A DNA stretch of 64,000 bases, taken from NCBI RefSeq assembly GCF_001544975.2, contig NZ_FCOG02000005.1, positions 62,001 through 126,000 of the forward strand, given 5' to 3'. Made by a program: the position numbers and the translations under genes. Positions 46,674-54,336 of this stretch are shown piece by piece (the first letter of the stretch is position 1; each line of letters begins with the position of its first letter). A model generated the notes under the pieces. That model was not told the origin of the DNA, ran no database searches, and saw nothing but the letters and a program-made list of their open reading frames with translations. This DNA comes from Caballeronia arationis (GTDB taxonomy: Bacteria > Pseudomonadota > Gammaproteobacteria > Burkholderiales > Burkholderiaceae).

Positions 46674-47507
46674 ATGAGCGAAAGATCAAGCGAAAACCAC
46701 GCCGGGCCGTTCCGGGTCGCGGCGCTGCAGATGGTCAGCACGCCGGATCGCGAGCGCAATCTCGCCGAAGCGGGCCGGCTGATCGCCGAAGCGGCGCGCG
46801 ATGGCGCGCAGATGGTGCTGCTGCCCGAATACTTCTGCTTCATGGGTTTCAAGGACACGGACAAGCTCGCCATCCGCGAGACGCCCGGCGCCGGGCCGAT
46901 CCAGCAGTTTCTCGCCGATGCCGCGCGCGAACATCGCGTGTGGGTGATCGGCGGAACGCTGCCGCTCGAATCGCCGGAGCCTTCGCGCGTCCTGAACACG
47001 ACGCTCGTGTTCGAGCCGGCGGGCAAGCAGGCCGCGCGCTACGACAAGATTCATCTGTTCAATTTCGAAAAAGGCGACGAGTCCTTCGACGAAGCCCGCA
47101 CCATCTGCCCCGGCGGCGAAGTCCGCACGTTCGACGCGCCGTTCGGACGCGTCGGGCTGTCCGTGTGCTACGACCTGCGCTTTCCCGAGCTGTACCGCAA
47201 GATGGGTGACTGCGCGCTGATCGTCGTTCCTTCTGCGTTTACTTACACCACCGGCAAGGCGCACTGGGAAACGCTCCTGAAGGCGCGCGCCGTCGAGAAC
47301 CAGTGCTACGTGCTCGCCGCGGCCCAGGGCGGCAAGCACGAAAACGGCCGACGCACGTGGGGCCACAGCATCCTGATCGATCCGTGGGGCGAAACGCTCG
47401 CCGTGCGCGAGGAAGGCGCGGGCGTCGTGGCGGGCGACATCGATCCGGCGCGCATCGCGTCCGTGCGGCAGAGCCTGCCGGCGTGGCGCCATCGCGTGCT
47501 AGGCTGA
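46674..47507 (+). CDS. Carbon-nitrogen hydrolase (Nit1-like amidase)
   Basis: A 277-residue nitrilase-superfamily amidase. The Glu-Lys-Cys triad is visible: MVLLPEYFCFMG (Glu), ARYDKIHLFNF (Lys) and VGLSVCYDLRFPELYR (Cys). This motif set fits the Nit1 branch, whose members hydrolyse deaminated glutathione, a repair enzyme for a transaminase side-product. The ATG at 46674 is 77 bp after yhdP, in the same direction, and tldD follows, so an yhdP-nit-tldD transcript is plausible. The substrate is inferred from family only. Confidence 0.9.
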   Translation: MSERSSENHAGPFRVAALQMVSTPDRERNLAEAGRLIAEAARDGAQMVLLPEYFCFMGFKDTDKLAIRETPGAGPIQQFLADAAREHRVWVIGGTLPLESPEPSRVLNTTLVFEPAGKQAARYDKIHLFNFEKGDESFDEARTICPGGEVRTFDAPFGRVGLSVCYDLRFPELYRKMGDCALIVVPSAFTYTTGKAHWETLLKARAVENQCYVLAAAQGGKHENGRRTWGHSILIDPWGETLAVREEGAGVVAGDIDPARIASVRQSLPAWRHRVLG

Positions 47508-47633
47508 TCACTGGACACAAAACCTCAGACCAGATTCTCGGGCTTGAAAGCGCGCTTTTTTTCCCGCAGATAGCTCCCCAGACACCGACGCTAGAATATT
47601 CATACACGTCACCGATACAGCCACAGGCACCGC

Positions 47634-49100
47634 ATGAACATCATCGAACCCGGCATCCGCAATCTCGTCACCGCGAAGGACGTTCTGCTCACGCCCTACG
47701 GGCTCGACGAGGCGCTCATCACGCGCACGCTCGCCGAGATCTTCACGCACAAGGTCGACTACGCGGACCTCTACTTCCAGGCGACCCGCAGCGAGGCATG
47801 GAGCCTCGAAGAGGGCATCGTCAAATCGGGCAGTTTCAGCATCGATCAGGGCGTCGGCGTGCGCGCCGTGTCGGGTGACCGCACGGCGTTTGCCTATTCC
47901 GACGACCTCTCGCCCGACGCGATCCGCCAGGCGGCCCACGCCACCCGCGCGATCGCGAAGGCAGGTGGCGGCAAGCACAAGATCAAGTCGGCGAGTTCGC
48001 TGACGGGCGTCTCCGGCCGCGACCTCTATCTACCCTCCGACCCGCTCCATTCGCTCGACGCGGCCTCGAAAGTGAAGTTGCTGGAGCGCGTCGAAAAGAT
48101 GGCGCGCGGGCGCGATCCGCGCATCACGCAGGTGATGGCAGGCCTCGCCGGCGAATACGACGTCGTGCTGGTCGCGCGCAGCGACGGCGCGCTCGCCGCT
48201 GACGTGCGCCCGCTCGTGCGCGTGTCCGTCACGGTGATCGCAGAGCACAACGGGCGCCGCGAAATCGGCAGCGGCGGCGGCGGCGGACGCTTCGACTACG
48301 GCTATTTCACCGACGCGATCCTGTCGAAATACGTCGACGACGCGGTGCATGCCGCGCTCGTCAACCTCGAAGCGCGCCCCGCTCCGGCCGGCGCGATGAC
48401 CGTGGTGCTCGGGCCGGGCTGGCCGGGCGTGCTGCTGCACGAGGCGATCGGCCATGGGCTCGAAGGCGACTTCAACCGCAAGGGATCGTCGGCGTTCGCG
48501 GGACGCATGGGCGAGCAGGTGGCCGCGAAGGGCGTGACGGTCGTCGATGACGGCACGCTGCCGAATCGCCGCGGATCGCTCAATATCGACGACGAAGGCA
48601 ACCCGACGCAGTGCACGACGCTCATCGAAGACGGCATCCTCAAGGGTTACATCCAGGATTCGCTGAATGCGCGCCTGATGAAGATGCCGGTGACGGGCAA
48701 CGCACGGCGCGAGTCCTACGCCGCGCTGCCGATGCCGCGCATGACCAACACCTACATGCTCAACGGCGACAAGGACCCGGGCGAAATCCTCGCGTCGGTG
48801 AAGAACGGCCTGTACGCGGTGAATTTCGGCGGCGGCCAGGTCGACATCACCAACGGCAAGTTCGTGTTCTCGGCCTCCGAGGCGTACATGATCGAAAACG
48901 GCAAGATCAGCTACCCGGTGAAGGGCGCGACGCTCATCGGCAGCGGCCCGGAATCGCTCAAGTACGTGACGATGATCGGCAACGACATGGCGCTCGATTC
49001 GGGCGTCGGCGTGTGCGGCAAGGAAGGCCAGAGCGTGCCGGTGGGCGTCGGCCAGCCGACGCTGCGCATCGAAAGGATGACCGTGGGCGGCACGGCCTGA
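47634..49100 (+). CDS. tldD: Metalloprotease TldD
   Basis: A 488-residue subunit of the TldD-TldE protease, which degrades unfolded peptides and matures some peptide toxins. The zinc motif HEAIGHGLEGDFNRKG (H-E-x3-H, about residue 265) is followed by DDGTLPNRRGSLNIDDEG and the C-terminal NFGGGQVDITNGKFVFSASEAYMIENGKI. TldE (PmbA) is not in the window. A TAGAAT at 47592-47597 lies about 36 bases before the ATG and could be a promoter of its own. A perfect 16-bp hairpin begins three bases after its stop codon. Confidence 0.97.
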   Translation: MNIIEPGIRNLVTAKDVLLTPYGLDEALITRTLAEIFTHKVDYADLYFQATRSEAWSLEEGIVKSGSFSIDQGVGVRAVSGDRTAFAYSDDLSPDAIRQAAHATRAIAKAGGGKHKIKSASSLTGVSGRDLYLPSDPLHSLDAASKVKLLERVEKMARGRDPRITQVMAGLAGEYDVVLVARSDGALAADVRPLVRVSVTVIAEHNGRREIGSGGGGGRFDYGYFTDAILSKYVDDAVHAALVNLEARPAPAGAMTVVLGPGWPGVLLHEAIGHGLEGDFNRKGSSAFAGRMGEQVAAKGVTVVDDGTLPNRRGSLNIDDEGNPTQCTTLIEDGILKGYIQDSLNARLMKMPVTGNARRESYAALPMPRMTNTYMLNGDKDPGEILASVKNGLYAVNFGGGQVDITNGKFVFSASEAYMIENGKISYPVKGATLIGSGPESLKYVTMIGNDMALDSGVGVCGKEGQSVPVGVGQPTLRIERMTVGGTA

Positions 49101-49103
49101 AGC

Positions 49104-49138
49104 GTGTGGACCATGCGGTTTTACCGCATGGTCCACAC
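49104..49138. repeat. Perfect 16-bp inverted repeat after tldD
   Basis: Arms GTGTGGACCATGCGGT and ACCGCATGGTCCACAC flank a TTT loop, starting three bases after the tldD stop. It should form a very stable RNA hairpin, but there is no T-run, so it may be a Rho-independent-like stop, an mRNA 3'-end stabiliser, or a mobile-repeat remnant. Confidence 0.9.
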
Positions 49139-49198
49139 TCGTTTCATGCAGTTTTGATCGCCAACGCGCGGATTTCCCGCGTTTTGCGGCTCGATGGC

Positions 49199-49228
49199 TT
49201 GCCAGTCGAGCATTCCAGAGGTTATAAA
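49199..49228 (+). promoter_or_regulatory. Promoter of the aroG leader
   Basis: TTGCCA (49199-49204, 5 of 6 of the -35) and TATAAA (49223-49228, 5 of 6 of the -10) are spaced by 18 bases. Transcription would start near 49235, about 33 bases before the leader peptide start codon. Confidence 0.65.
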
Positions 49229-49267
49229 GGCAGTCACCTGTTTTTCACGACACACATCCGAACCGCC

Positions 49268-49333
49268 ATGTCCGCCAAGTTTTACTTTTATTTCTTTTGG
49301 CATCTCAAGCCGCTGGCGGATCGAGAGGGGTGA
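49268..49333 (+). CDS. aroG leader peptide (aromatic-rich, 21 aa)
   Basis: A 21-codon ORF between the promoter and a terminator. Codons 5-11 read Phe-Tyr-Phe-Tyr-Phe-Phe-Trp (KFYFYFFWH), seven aromatic codons in a row, so it is almost surely a sensor of aminoacyl-tRNA rather than a functional protein. Complementary segments surround it: CCGCCA just before its ATG (49263-49268), CTGGCGG inside it (49313-49319), then CCGCCAG and CTGGCGG in the terminator. A ribosome stalled on the aromatic codons would free the internal CTGGCGG to pair with the terminator 5' arm and allow read-through into aroG. This follows the logic of the trp and phe operon attenuators. Confidence 0.9.
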   Translation: MSAKFYFYFFWHLKPLADREG

Positions 49334-49363
49334 GTCGTAGGTACGCAGAACCCGAAATTCCCG

Positions 49364-49396
49364 AAAAACCGCCAGCCGAGCCTGGCGGTTTTTTTT
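49364..49396 (+). terminator. aroG attenuator terminator
   Basis: AAAACCGCCAG and CTGGCGGTTTT (11 bp) around a 6-base loop, followed by more T, form a textbook intrinsic terminator 62 bp before the aroG start. Its 5' arm can also pair with CTGGCGG at 49313-49319 in the leader peptide region (antiterminator). Confidence 0.9.
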
Positions 49397-49458
49397 CGCC
49401 CCGGTCCGGCAAAAGCACGCAATAAATCGACGCAACCGAGCGTCCCTGGAGAACCGCA

Positions 49459-50532
49459 ATGCCCCCGCATAACACCGACGACGTCCGTATCCGCGAATTG
49501 AAAGAACTGACCCCGCCCGCGCACCTGATCCGCGAATTCGCTCTCGGCGAGCCCGTATCGGAACTGATCTACACCGCCCGGCAGTCGATGCACCGCATCC
49601 TGCACGGCATGGACGACCGCCTGATCGTCATCATCGGGCCGTGCTCGATCCACGATCCGAAGGCGGCGCTCGAATACGCGGGCCGCTTGATCGAGCAGCG
49701 CAAGCGCTTCGCCGGCGAACTCGAAATCGTGATGCGCGTGTACTTCGAGAAGCCGCGCACGACGGTCGGCTGGAAAGGCCTGATCAACGATCCGCATCTC
49801 GACAACAGCTTCAAGATCAACGATGGCCTGCGCGCCGCGCGCGAACTGCTCCTGAACATCAACGAAATGGGCCTGCCCGCGGGGACCGAGTACCTCGACA
49901 TGATCAGCCCGCAGTACATCGCCGACCTGATCTCGTGGGGCGCGATCGGCGCGCGCACGACGGAATCGCAGGTGCATCGCGAGCTGGCCTCGGGACTGTC
50001 GTGCCCGGTCGGCTTCAAGAACGGCACGGACGGCAACGTGAAAATCGCCGTCGATGCGATCAAGGCCGCGTCGCAGCCGCACCATTTCCTGTCGGTGACG
50101 AAGGGCGGGCATTCGGCGATCGTCTCGACGGCCGGCAACGAGGACTGCCACATCATCCTGCGCGGCGGCAAGGCGCCTAACTACGATGCGGCGAGCGTCG
50201 ATGCCGCCTGCAGCGACGTCGGCAAGGCGGGACTGGCGGCGCGCCTGATGATCGACGCGAGCCATGCGAACAGCTCGAAGAAACACGAGAACCAGATTCC
50301 GGTCTGCGCGGATATCGGACGGCAGATTGCGGCGGGCGACGAGCGGATCGTCGGCGTGATGGTGGAATCGCACCTTGTCGCGGGGCGGCAGGATCTGAAG
50401 GAAGGCTGCGAGTTGACCTACGGCCAGAGCATCACCGATGCGTGCATTAGCTGGGAGGAGAGCGTAAAGGTGCTCGAAGGACTGGCGGACAGCGTGAAGC
50501 AGCGGCGCGTCGTGCGCGGCGGGGGGAACTGA
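49459..50532 (+). CDS. aroG: 3-deoxy-D-arabino-heptulosonate 7-phosphate synthase, class I
   Basis: A 357-residue type I-alpha DAHP synthase that joins erythrose 4-phosphate and phosphoenolpyruvate at the entry to the shikimate pathway. Key segments: LIVIIGPCSIHDPKAALEYA (Cys metal ligand), EIVMRVYFEKPRTTVGWKGLINDP, ARTTESQVHRELASGLSCPVGFKNGTDG, HHFLSVTKGGHSAIV, ASHANSSKKHENQ (His ligand) and VMVESHLVAG (Glu ligand). The start has TGGAGAACCGCA upstream. It is controlled by the aromatic leader and terminator just upstream. Which amino acid inhibits the enzyme itself (Phe, Tyr or Trp) cannot be read. Confidence 0.97.
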   Translation: MPPHNTDDVRIRELKELTPPAHLIREFALGEPVSELIYTARQSMHRILHGMDDRLIVIIGPCSIHDPKAALEYAGRLIEQRKRFAGELEIVMRVYFEKPRTTVGWKGLINDPHLDNSFKINDGLRAARELLLNINEMGLPAGTEYLDMISPQYIADLISWGAIGARTTESQVHRELASGLSCPVGFKNGTDGNVKIAVDAIKAASQPHHFLSVTKGGHSAIVSTAGNEDCHIILRGGKAPNYDAASVDAACSDVGKAGLAARLMIDASHANSSKKHENQIPVCADIGRQIAAGDERIVGVMVESHLVAGRQDLKEGCELTYGQSITDACISWEESVKVLEGLADSVKQRRVVRGGGN

Positions 50533-50554
50533 GCGCGTTTGCGCTTGAAATGCG

Positions 50555-50580
50555 AAGGGCTGCGAGATTCGCAGCCCTTT
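50555..50580. terminator. Bidirectional terminator between aroG and hmp
   Basis: AAGGGCTGCGA and TCGCAGCCCTT (11 bp) around a 3-base loop, followed by T residues on the plus strand, lie between the convergent aroG and hmp genes. Confidence 0.8.
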
Positions 50581-50592
50581 GTTTGAGGCGCG

Positions 50593-51795
50593 TCAGTCGA
50601 GCATTCCCGAGCCGAAGATCTCAGTATGAATGCGCTCGGCGCGAATGCCCGCCGCGTGCAGCGCGGCGACCTGCTCGCGCATGAACGCGAGCGGGCCGCA
50701 GACGTAATAGTCGGCGTCAGGCAAGAGCGCGAGGCTCACGAACTTCGCCCACTCCATGCGCCCTTCGAAATCGAAGTCCACGCCTTGACGGTCCACCGCG
50801 CGCGGCCACTCATAGAACACCGCGCGCGAGACGTTCGAATGCCGTCCGACGATCTCGTTCAGCCAGTGCCTGAACGCATGCACGCCGCCGTTCCTGCACG
50901 CATGCACGAACGCTACCTGCCGCGCGCCGCCCTCGCCGGCGAGCGACGCCAGCATCGACACCATCGGCGTGATGCCGACGCCGGCGCTTATCAGCACGAC
51001 GGGCGTCGTCTTCGAGCGATCCAGTGAGAATTCGCCCATCGGCGCGCTCACCTCGACGATCGAGCCGGCGACGACATCGTCGTGCAGACCGTTCGAGACG
51101 TATCCGCTCGGCCGGTCGGCCGGACGTTCGCGCTTCACCGAAATGCGCAGCCACTGGCCGTTCGAGGCATCGGAGAGTGAATACTGGCGCGGCTGATCGA
51201 CACCGACCGCCTGCACGAAGCGCTTCACGCTCACGTACTGCCCGGGCGCGAAATCGCAGACCTTGCCGCCATCGGACGGCTTCAGGTAGAACGACGTGAT
51301 TTCGTCGCTCTCCATTTCCTTGCGCACGACCACGAACGGCCGGAAGCCGCTCCACGCCGCGCCGTCGTAAAGCTTCTGCTCGGCGCCGATCAGGATGCCG
51401 GCGAGCTGGCCGTAGGCGGCGGCCCAGGCGTCGAGCGTCGGCTGGTCGGCGGCGTCGCCGAGCACTTCGGAGATCGCCGCGAGCAGGTTCTCGCCGACGA
51501 TCGGATAATGCTCCGCGCGGATGTTGAGGCTCGCGTGCTTGTGCGCGATATGCGCGACGGCGCCGCCCAGCACGCCGAGATTATCGATGTTGGCCGCGTA
51601 CGCGTAGACCGCGCGTGCGAGCGCCTCGGGCTGACTGCCGCTTTGCTGGTGCGCCTGATTGAACGCGTTCTTCAACTCGGGATGGTTGGCGAACATCCGC
51701 TTGTAAAAGTGCTTCGTGATGGTCGTGCCGTACTCGGCGAGAACCGGAGCCGTGGCCTTGACGCGGGCGATCTGGTCGGCGGTCAGTGTGGTCAT
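50593..51795 (-). CDS. hmp: Flavohemoglobin, nitric oxide dioxygenase
   Basis: A 400-residue Hmp that oxidises NO to nitrate with NAD(P)H. The globin part (residues about 1-138) has the proximal-His region GGAVAHIAHKHASLNI and the EHYPIVGENLL helix. The FAD domain (about 150-255) has the RQYSLSD motif, and the NAD domain (about 265-400) has VLISAGVGITPMVSML and YYVCGPLAFM. The start follows an AAGGAG site that itself lies next to a perfect inverted repeat of NsrR type, so NO-responsive derepression is expected. Confidence 0.97.
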   Translation of the reverse strand: MTTLTADQIARVKATAPVLAEYGTTITKHFYKRMFANHPELKNAFNQAHQQSGSQPEALARAVYAYAANIDNLGVLGGAVAHIAHKHASLNIRAEHYPIVGENLLAAISEVLGDAADQPTLDAWAAAYGQLAGILIGAEQKLYDGAAWSGFRPFVVVRKEMESDEITSFYLKPSDGGKVCDFAPGQYVSVKRFVQAVGVDQPRQYSLSDASNGQWLRISVKRERPADRPSGYVSNGLHDDVVAGSIVEVSAPMGEFSLDRSKTTPVVLISAGVGITPMVSMLASLAGEGGARQVAFVHACRNGGVHAFRHWLNEIVGRHSNVSRAVFYEWPRAVDRQGVDFDFEGRMEWAKFVSLALLPDADYYVCGPLAFMREQVAALHAAGIRAERIHTEIFGSGMLD

Positions 51796-51806
51796 TCGTG
51801 CTTCTC

Positions 51807-51839
51807 CTTAAAAGATGCGTTGATGCTACATCTTTTAAG
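51807..51839 (-). promoter_or_regulatory. NsrR-type operator upstream of hmp
   Basis: The perfect palindrome CTTAAAAGATG-N11-CATCTTTTAAG contains the AAGATG-N11-CATCTT core spacing known from NsrR sites such as that of Escherichia coli hmp. It lies 12 bases upstream of the hmp start, so binding would overlap the transcript start or the leader. Confidence 0.75.
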
Positions 51840-52028
51840 CGGGCTCTGATTGCGCGATCTTGTCGCAGTTGCAGTCGCGAGCGCGCCCCTGGGCGAACGC
51901 CGGAGCGATCCGCGCTGCGCTCCAATCGGTGGGGACGCCCATTGGCGCGTATGACACGCTGATCGCCGGGCGGGCACTGGCGTGCGAGGCTTGCGAATCG
52001 AAGATCGGGAAGCCCGAAGCGCGGCAAC

Positions 52029-52580
52029 CTACTTCCGCCGCTCGTGCTTCCACAGCACATCGGTCCCGCCATCCACGCGATTCATCACGCGCGCGAACAC
52101 GAAGAGCAGATCCGACAGCCGGTTCACATATCGCCGCGGTGCGTCGTTCACCGTCTCGACGCGTCCGAGTGCCACGATCGACCGCTCCGCCCTCCGACAC
52201 ACCGTGCGCGCGACATGCGCCAGCGCCGCCGCGCGCGAACCGCCCGGCAGGATGAATTCTTTCAGCGGCGGCAGCGTCCCGTTGTAATCGGCGAGCCATT
52301 CGTCGAGCCGTGCAAGATGCGCTTCCTCGATCATCGAATGCCCTGGGATGCACAACTCGCCGCCGAGATCGAAGAGATCGTGCTGGATATCGACGAGCGC
52401 CTTGCGCACGCTGCCCGGCAGCGGCTCGCACAGCAATACGCCGATCTGCGAATTCAGTTCGTCGACGTCGCCGATCGCCGCTATCCGCGCGTCGTCCTTC
52501 TGCACGCGGCTGCCGTCGCCGAGACCGGTCGTGCCGTCGTCGCCGGTACGCGTCGCTATCTTGCTCAGGCGATTGCCCAT
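52029..52580 (-). CDS. pduO: PduO-type ATP:cob(I)alamin adenosyltransferase
   Basis: A 183-residue adenosyltransferase that makes adenosylcobalamin. The N-terminal ATP loop reads MGNRLSKIATRTGDDGTTGLGDGSRVQKD, followed by the central VDELNSQIGVLL and the C-terminal FILPGGSRAAALAHVARTVCRRAERSIVAL and YVNRLSDLLFVFARV, all standard for the PduO family. The ATG at 52580 follows GGGAGATGGACC; the frame is open upstream but without similarity. A TATAAT lies 35 bases before the start. No cobalamin riboswitch was recognised. Confidence 0.95.
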   Translation of the reverse strand: MGNRLSKIATRTGDDGTTGLGDGSRVQKDDARIAAIGDVDELNSQIGVLLCEPLPGSVRKALVDIQHDLFDLGGELCIPGHSMIEEAHLARLDEWLADYNGTLPPLKEFILPGGSRAAALAHVARTVCRRAERSIVALGRVETVNDAPRRYVNRLSDLLFVFARVMNRVDGGTDVLWKHERRK

Positions 52581-52614
52581 GGTCCATCTCCCATCGTCCG
52601 TGAGTGCGCGGTCC

Positions 52615-52620
52615 ATTATA
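52615..52620 (-). promoter_or_regulatory. Adenosyltransferase -10 box
   Basis: A perfect TATAAT on the minus strand lies 34 bases before the start codon at 52580, giving a leader of about 28 bases. A TAAAAT on the plus strand at 52660-52665 points towards the divergent oxidase gene. Confidence 0.5.
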
Positions 52621-52807
52621 GGTGCCGCGCGAGGGGCGGCGGGCGAGGGTCTATCGGCGTAAAATGTACGGAAAATATCCTTTAGGCGCTCGCCGGGCAT
52701 TCGTTGAACCGTCGTTGAGCATGCGCCGGCGCAGCATTCGAACAAAAAGCCATCGCCCAATAACAGGGCCGCCACGCAATGTGCGGCCGCCGTCCGGAGA
52801 CAACAAC

Positions 52808-54223
52808 GTGAATCACCCCGTTCCGCCACTGGCCGTCCGTCGTCGGTTTCCCGCCGCCCTCTTCGACGCGCTCAAGTCCCGCTTCGGCGACCGCGCGACG
52901 AGCGCCCACGCGGTGCTCGAACATCATGGCCGCGACGAATCCCCGTTCGACCCGCAACTGCCCGATGCCGTCGTGTACGCGCGCAGCACCGAGGAAGTGC
53001 AGGCGATCGTGACGCTCTGCGGGCAAGACGACGTGCCGATCATCCCGTACGGCAACGGCTCGTCGCTCGAAGGCCATCTGCTCGCGGTGCAGGGCGGCGT
53101 GTCGATCGACCTGTCCGAGATGAACCAGGTGCTCGCAATCAACGCCGAGGACCTGACCGTCACCGTTCAGCCCGGCATTTCGCGCAAGCAGTTGAACGAA
53201 GCGCTGCGCGACACCGGCCTCTTCTTCCCGATCGATCCGGGTGCGGACGCGAGTATCGGCGGCATGTCGGCGACGCGCGCCTCGGGCACCAACGCCGTGC
53301 GCTACGGCACGATGCGCGAGAACGTGCTCGCGCTCACCGTCGTGCTCGCGGACGGCCGTGTCATCAAAACGGGCACGCGGGCGCGCAAATCGTCGGCGGG
53401 ATACGACCTCACGCGCCTTTTCGTCGGCTCGGAAGGCACGCTCGGCGTGATCACCGAGATCACCGTGCGCCTCTATCCGCAGCCCGAAGCCGTGTCGGCG
53501 GCCGTGTGCGCGTTTCCGTCAATGGGCGACGCGGTGCGCGCCGTCATCGAAACCATTCAGATGGGCGTGCCAGTCGCGCGCGTCGAGTTCCTCGACTCGC
53601 TCGCCGTGCGCGCGATCAACCGTCATTCGAACCTGAGCTTCCGCGAATCGCCGATGCTTTTCTTCGAATTCCACGGCTCGGAGGCAGGCGTCGCGGAACA
53701 GGCGGGCATCGTGCAGGAAATCGTCGCGCAGAACTCGGGCGCGGACTTCGAATGGGCGACGCGCCCCGAAGACCGCAGCCGCCTCTGGAACGCGCGCCAC
53801 TCCGCCTACTTCGCGATGCTGCAGTTGAAGCCCGGCTGCCGCGCGGTGACGACCGACGTCTGCGTGCCGATTTCGCGGCTCGCCGAATGTGTAGTCGAGA
53901 CGGAGCAGGACCTGAAGGCATCGTCGCTGCCTTGCCCGATCGTCGGGCACGTGGGCGACGGCAACTTCCACGTCGCGATGCTGCTCGATCCCGCGAAACC
54001 GGAAGAGATGGAGGAAGCCGAGGCAATCAATCACCGCATCGTGCAGCGCGCGCTGCGCATGGGCGGAACCTGCACGGGCGAACACGGCGTCGGGCTGCAC
54101 AAGATCGGCTTTCTGATCGAGGAGCACGGCGAGGACGCGATCGGCGTGATGCGCGCAATCAAGCAGTCGCTCGACCCGAAAAACCTGATGAATCCCGGCA
54201 AGATCTTTTCCTTCGCGGCATAG
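52808..54223 (+). CDS. FAD-linked 2-hydroxyacid (D-lactate type) dehydrogenase
   Basis: A 471-residue FAD_binding_4 protein. The FAD domain shows VPIIPYGNGSSLEGHLLAVQGGVSIDLSEMN and DPGADASIGGMSATRASGTNAVRYGTMRENVLALTVVLADG; the C-terminal oxidase domain has CPIVGHVGDGNFHVAML and GGTCTGEHGVGLHKIGFL. This fits the DLD branch that oxidises D-lactate or related acids and reduces cytochrome c or quinone. The GTG at 52808 follows CCGGAGACAACAAC. It lies 113 bp before glcD, which is related but distinct, so a glycolate role is possible too. Divergent from the adenosyltransferase. Confidence 0.88.
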   Translation: MNHPVPPLAVRRRFPAALFDALKSRFGDRATSAHAVLEHHGRDESPFDPQLPDAVVYARSTEEVQAIVTLCGQDDVPIIPYGNGSSLEGHLLAVQGGVSIDLSEMNQVLAINAEDLTVTVQPGISRKQLNEALRDTGLFFPIDPGADASIGGMSATRASGTNAVRYGTMRENVLALTVVLADGRVIKTGTRARKSSAGYDLTRLFVGSEGTLGVITEITVRLYPQPEAVSAAVCAFPSMGDAVRAVIETIQMGVPVARVEFLDSLAVRAINRHSNLSFRESPMLFFEFHGSEAGVAEQAGIVQEIVAQNSGADFEWATRPEDRSRLWNARHSAYFAMLQLKPGCRAVTTDVCVPISRLAECVVETEQDLKASSLPCPIVGHVGDGNFHVAMLLDPAKPEEMEEAEAINHRIVQRALRMGGTCTGEHGVGLHKIGFLIEEHGEDAIGVMRAIKQSLDPKNLMNPGKIFSFAA

Positions 54224-54336
54224 GGCACCTTACGGCAGCATGACGAGCCGGATCGACGCAAAGCGCGCAAGATGAGCAGAAGGATCGACATCATCGGCGC
54301 CCCGGCCCCATTCGAAATCAAGCGCCTGGAGGAGAC

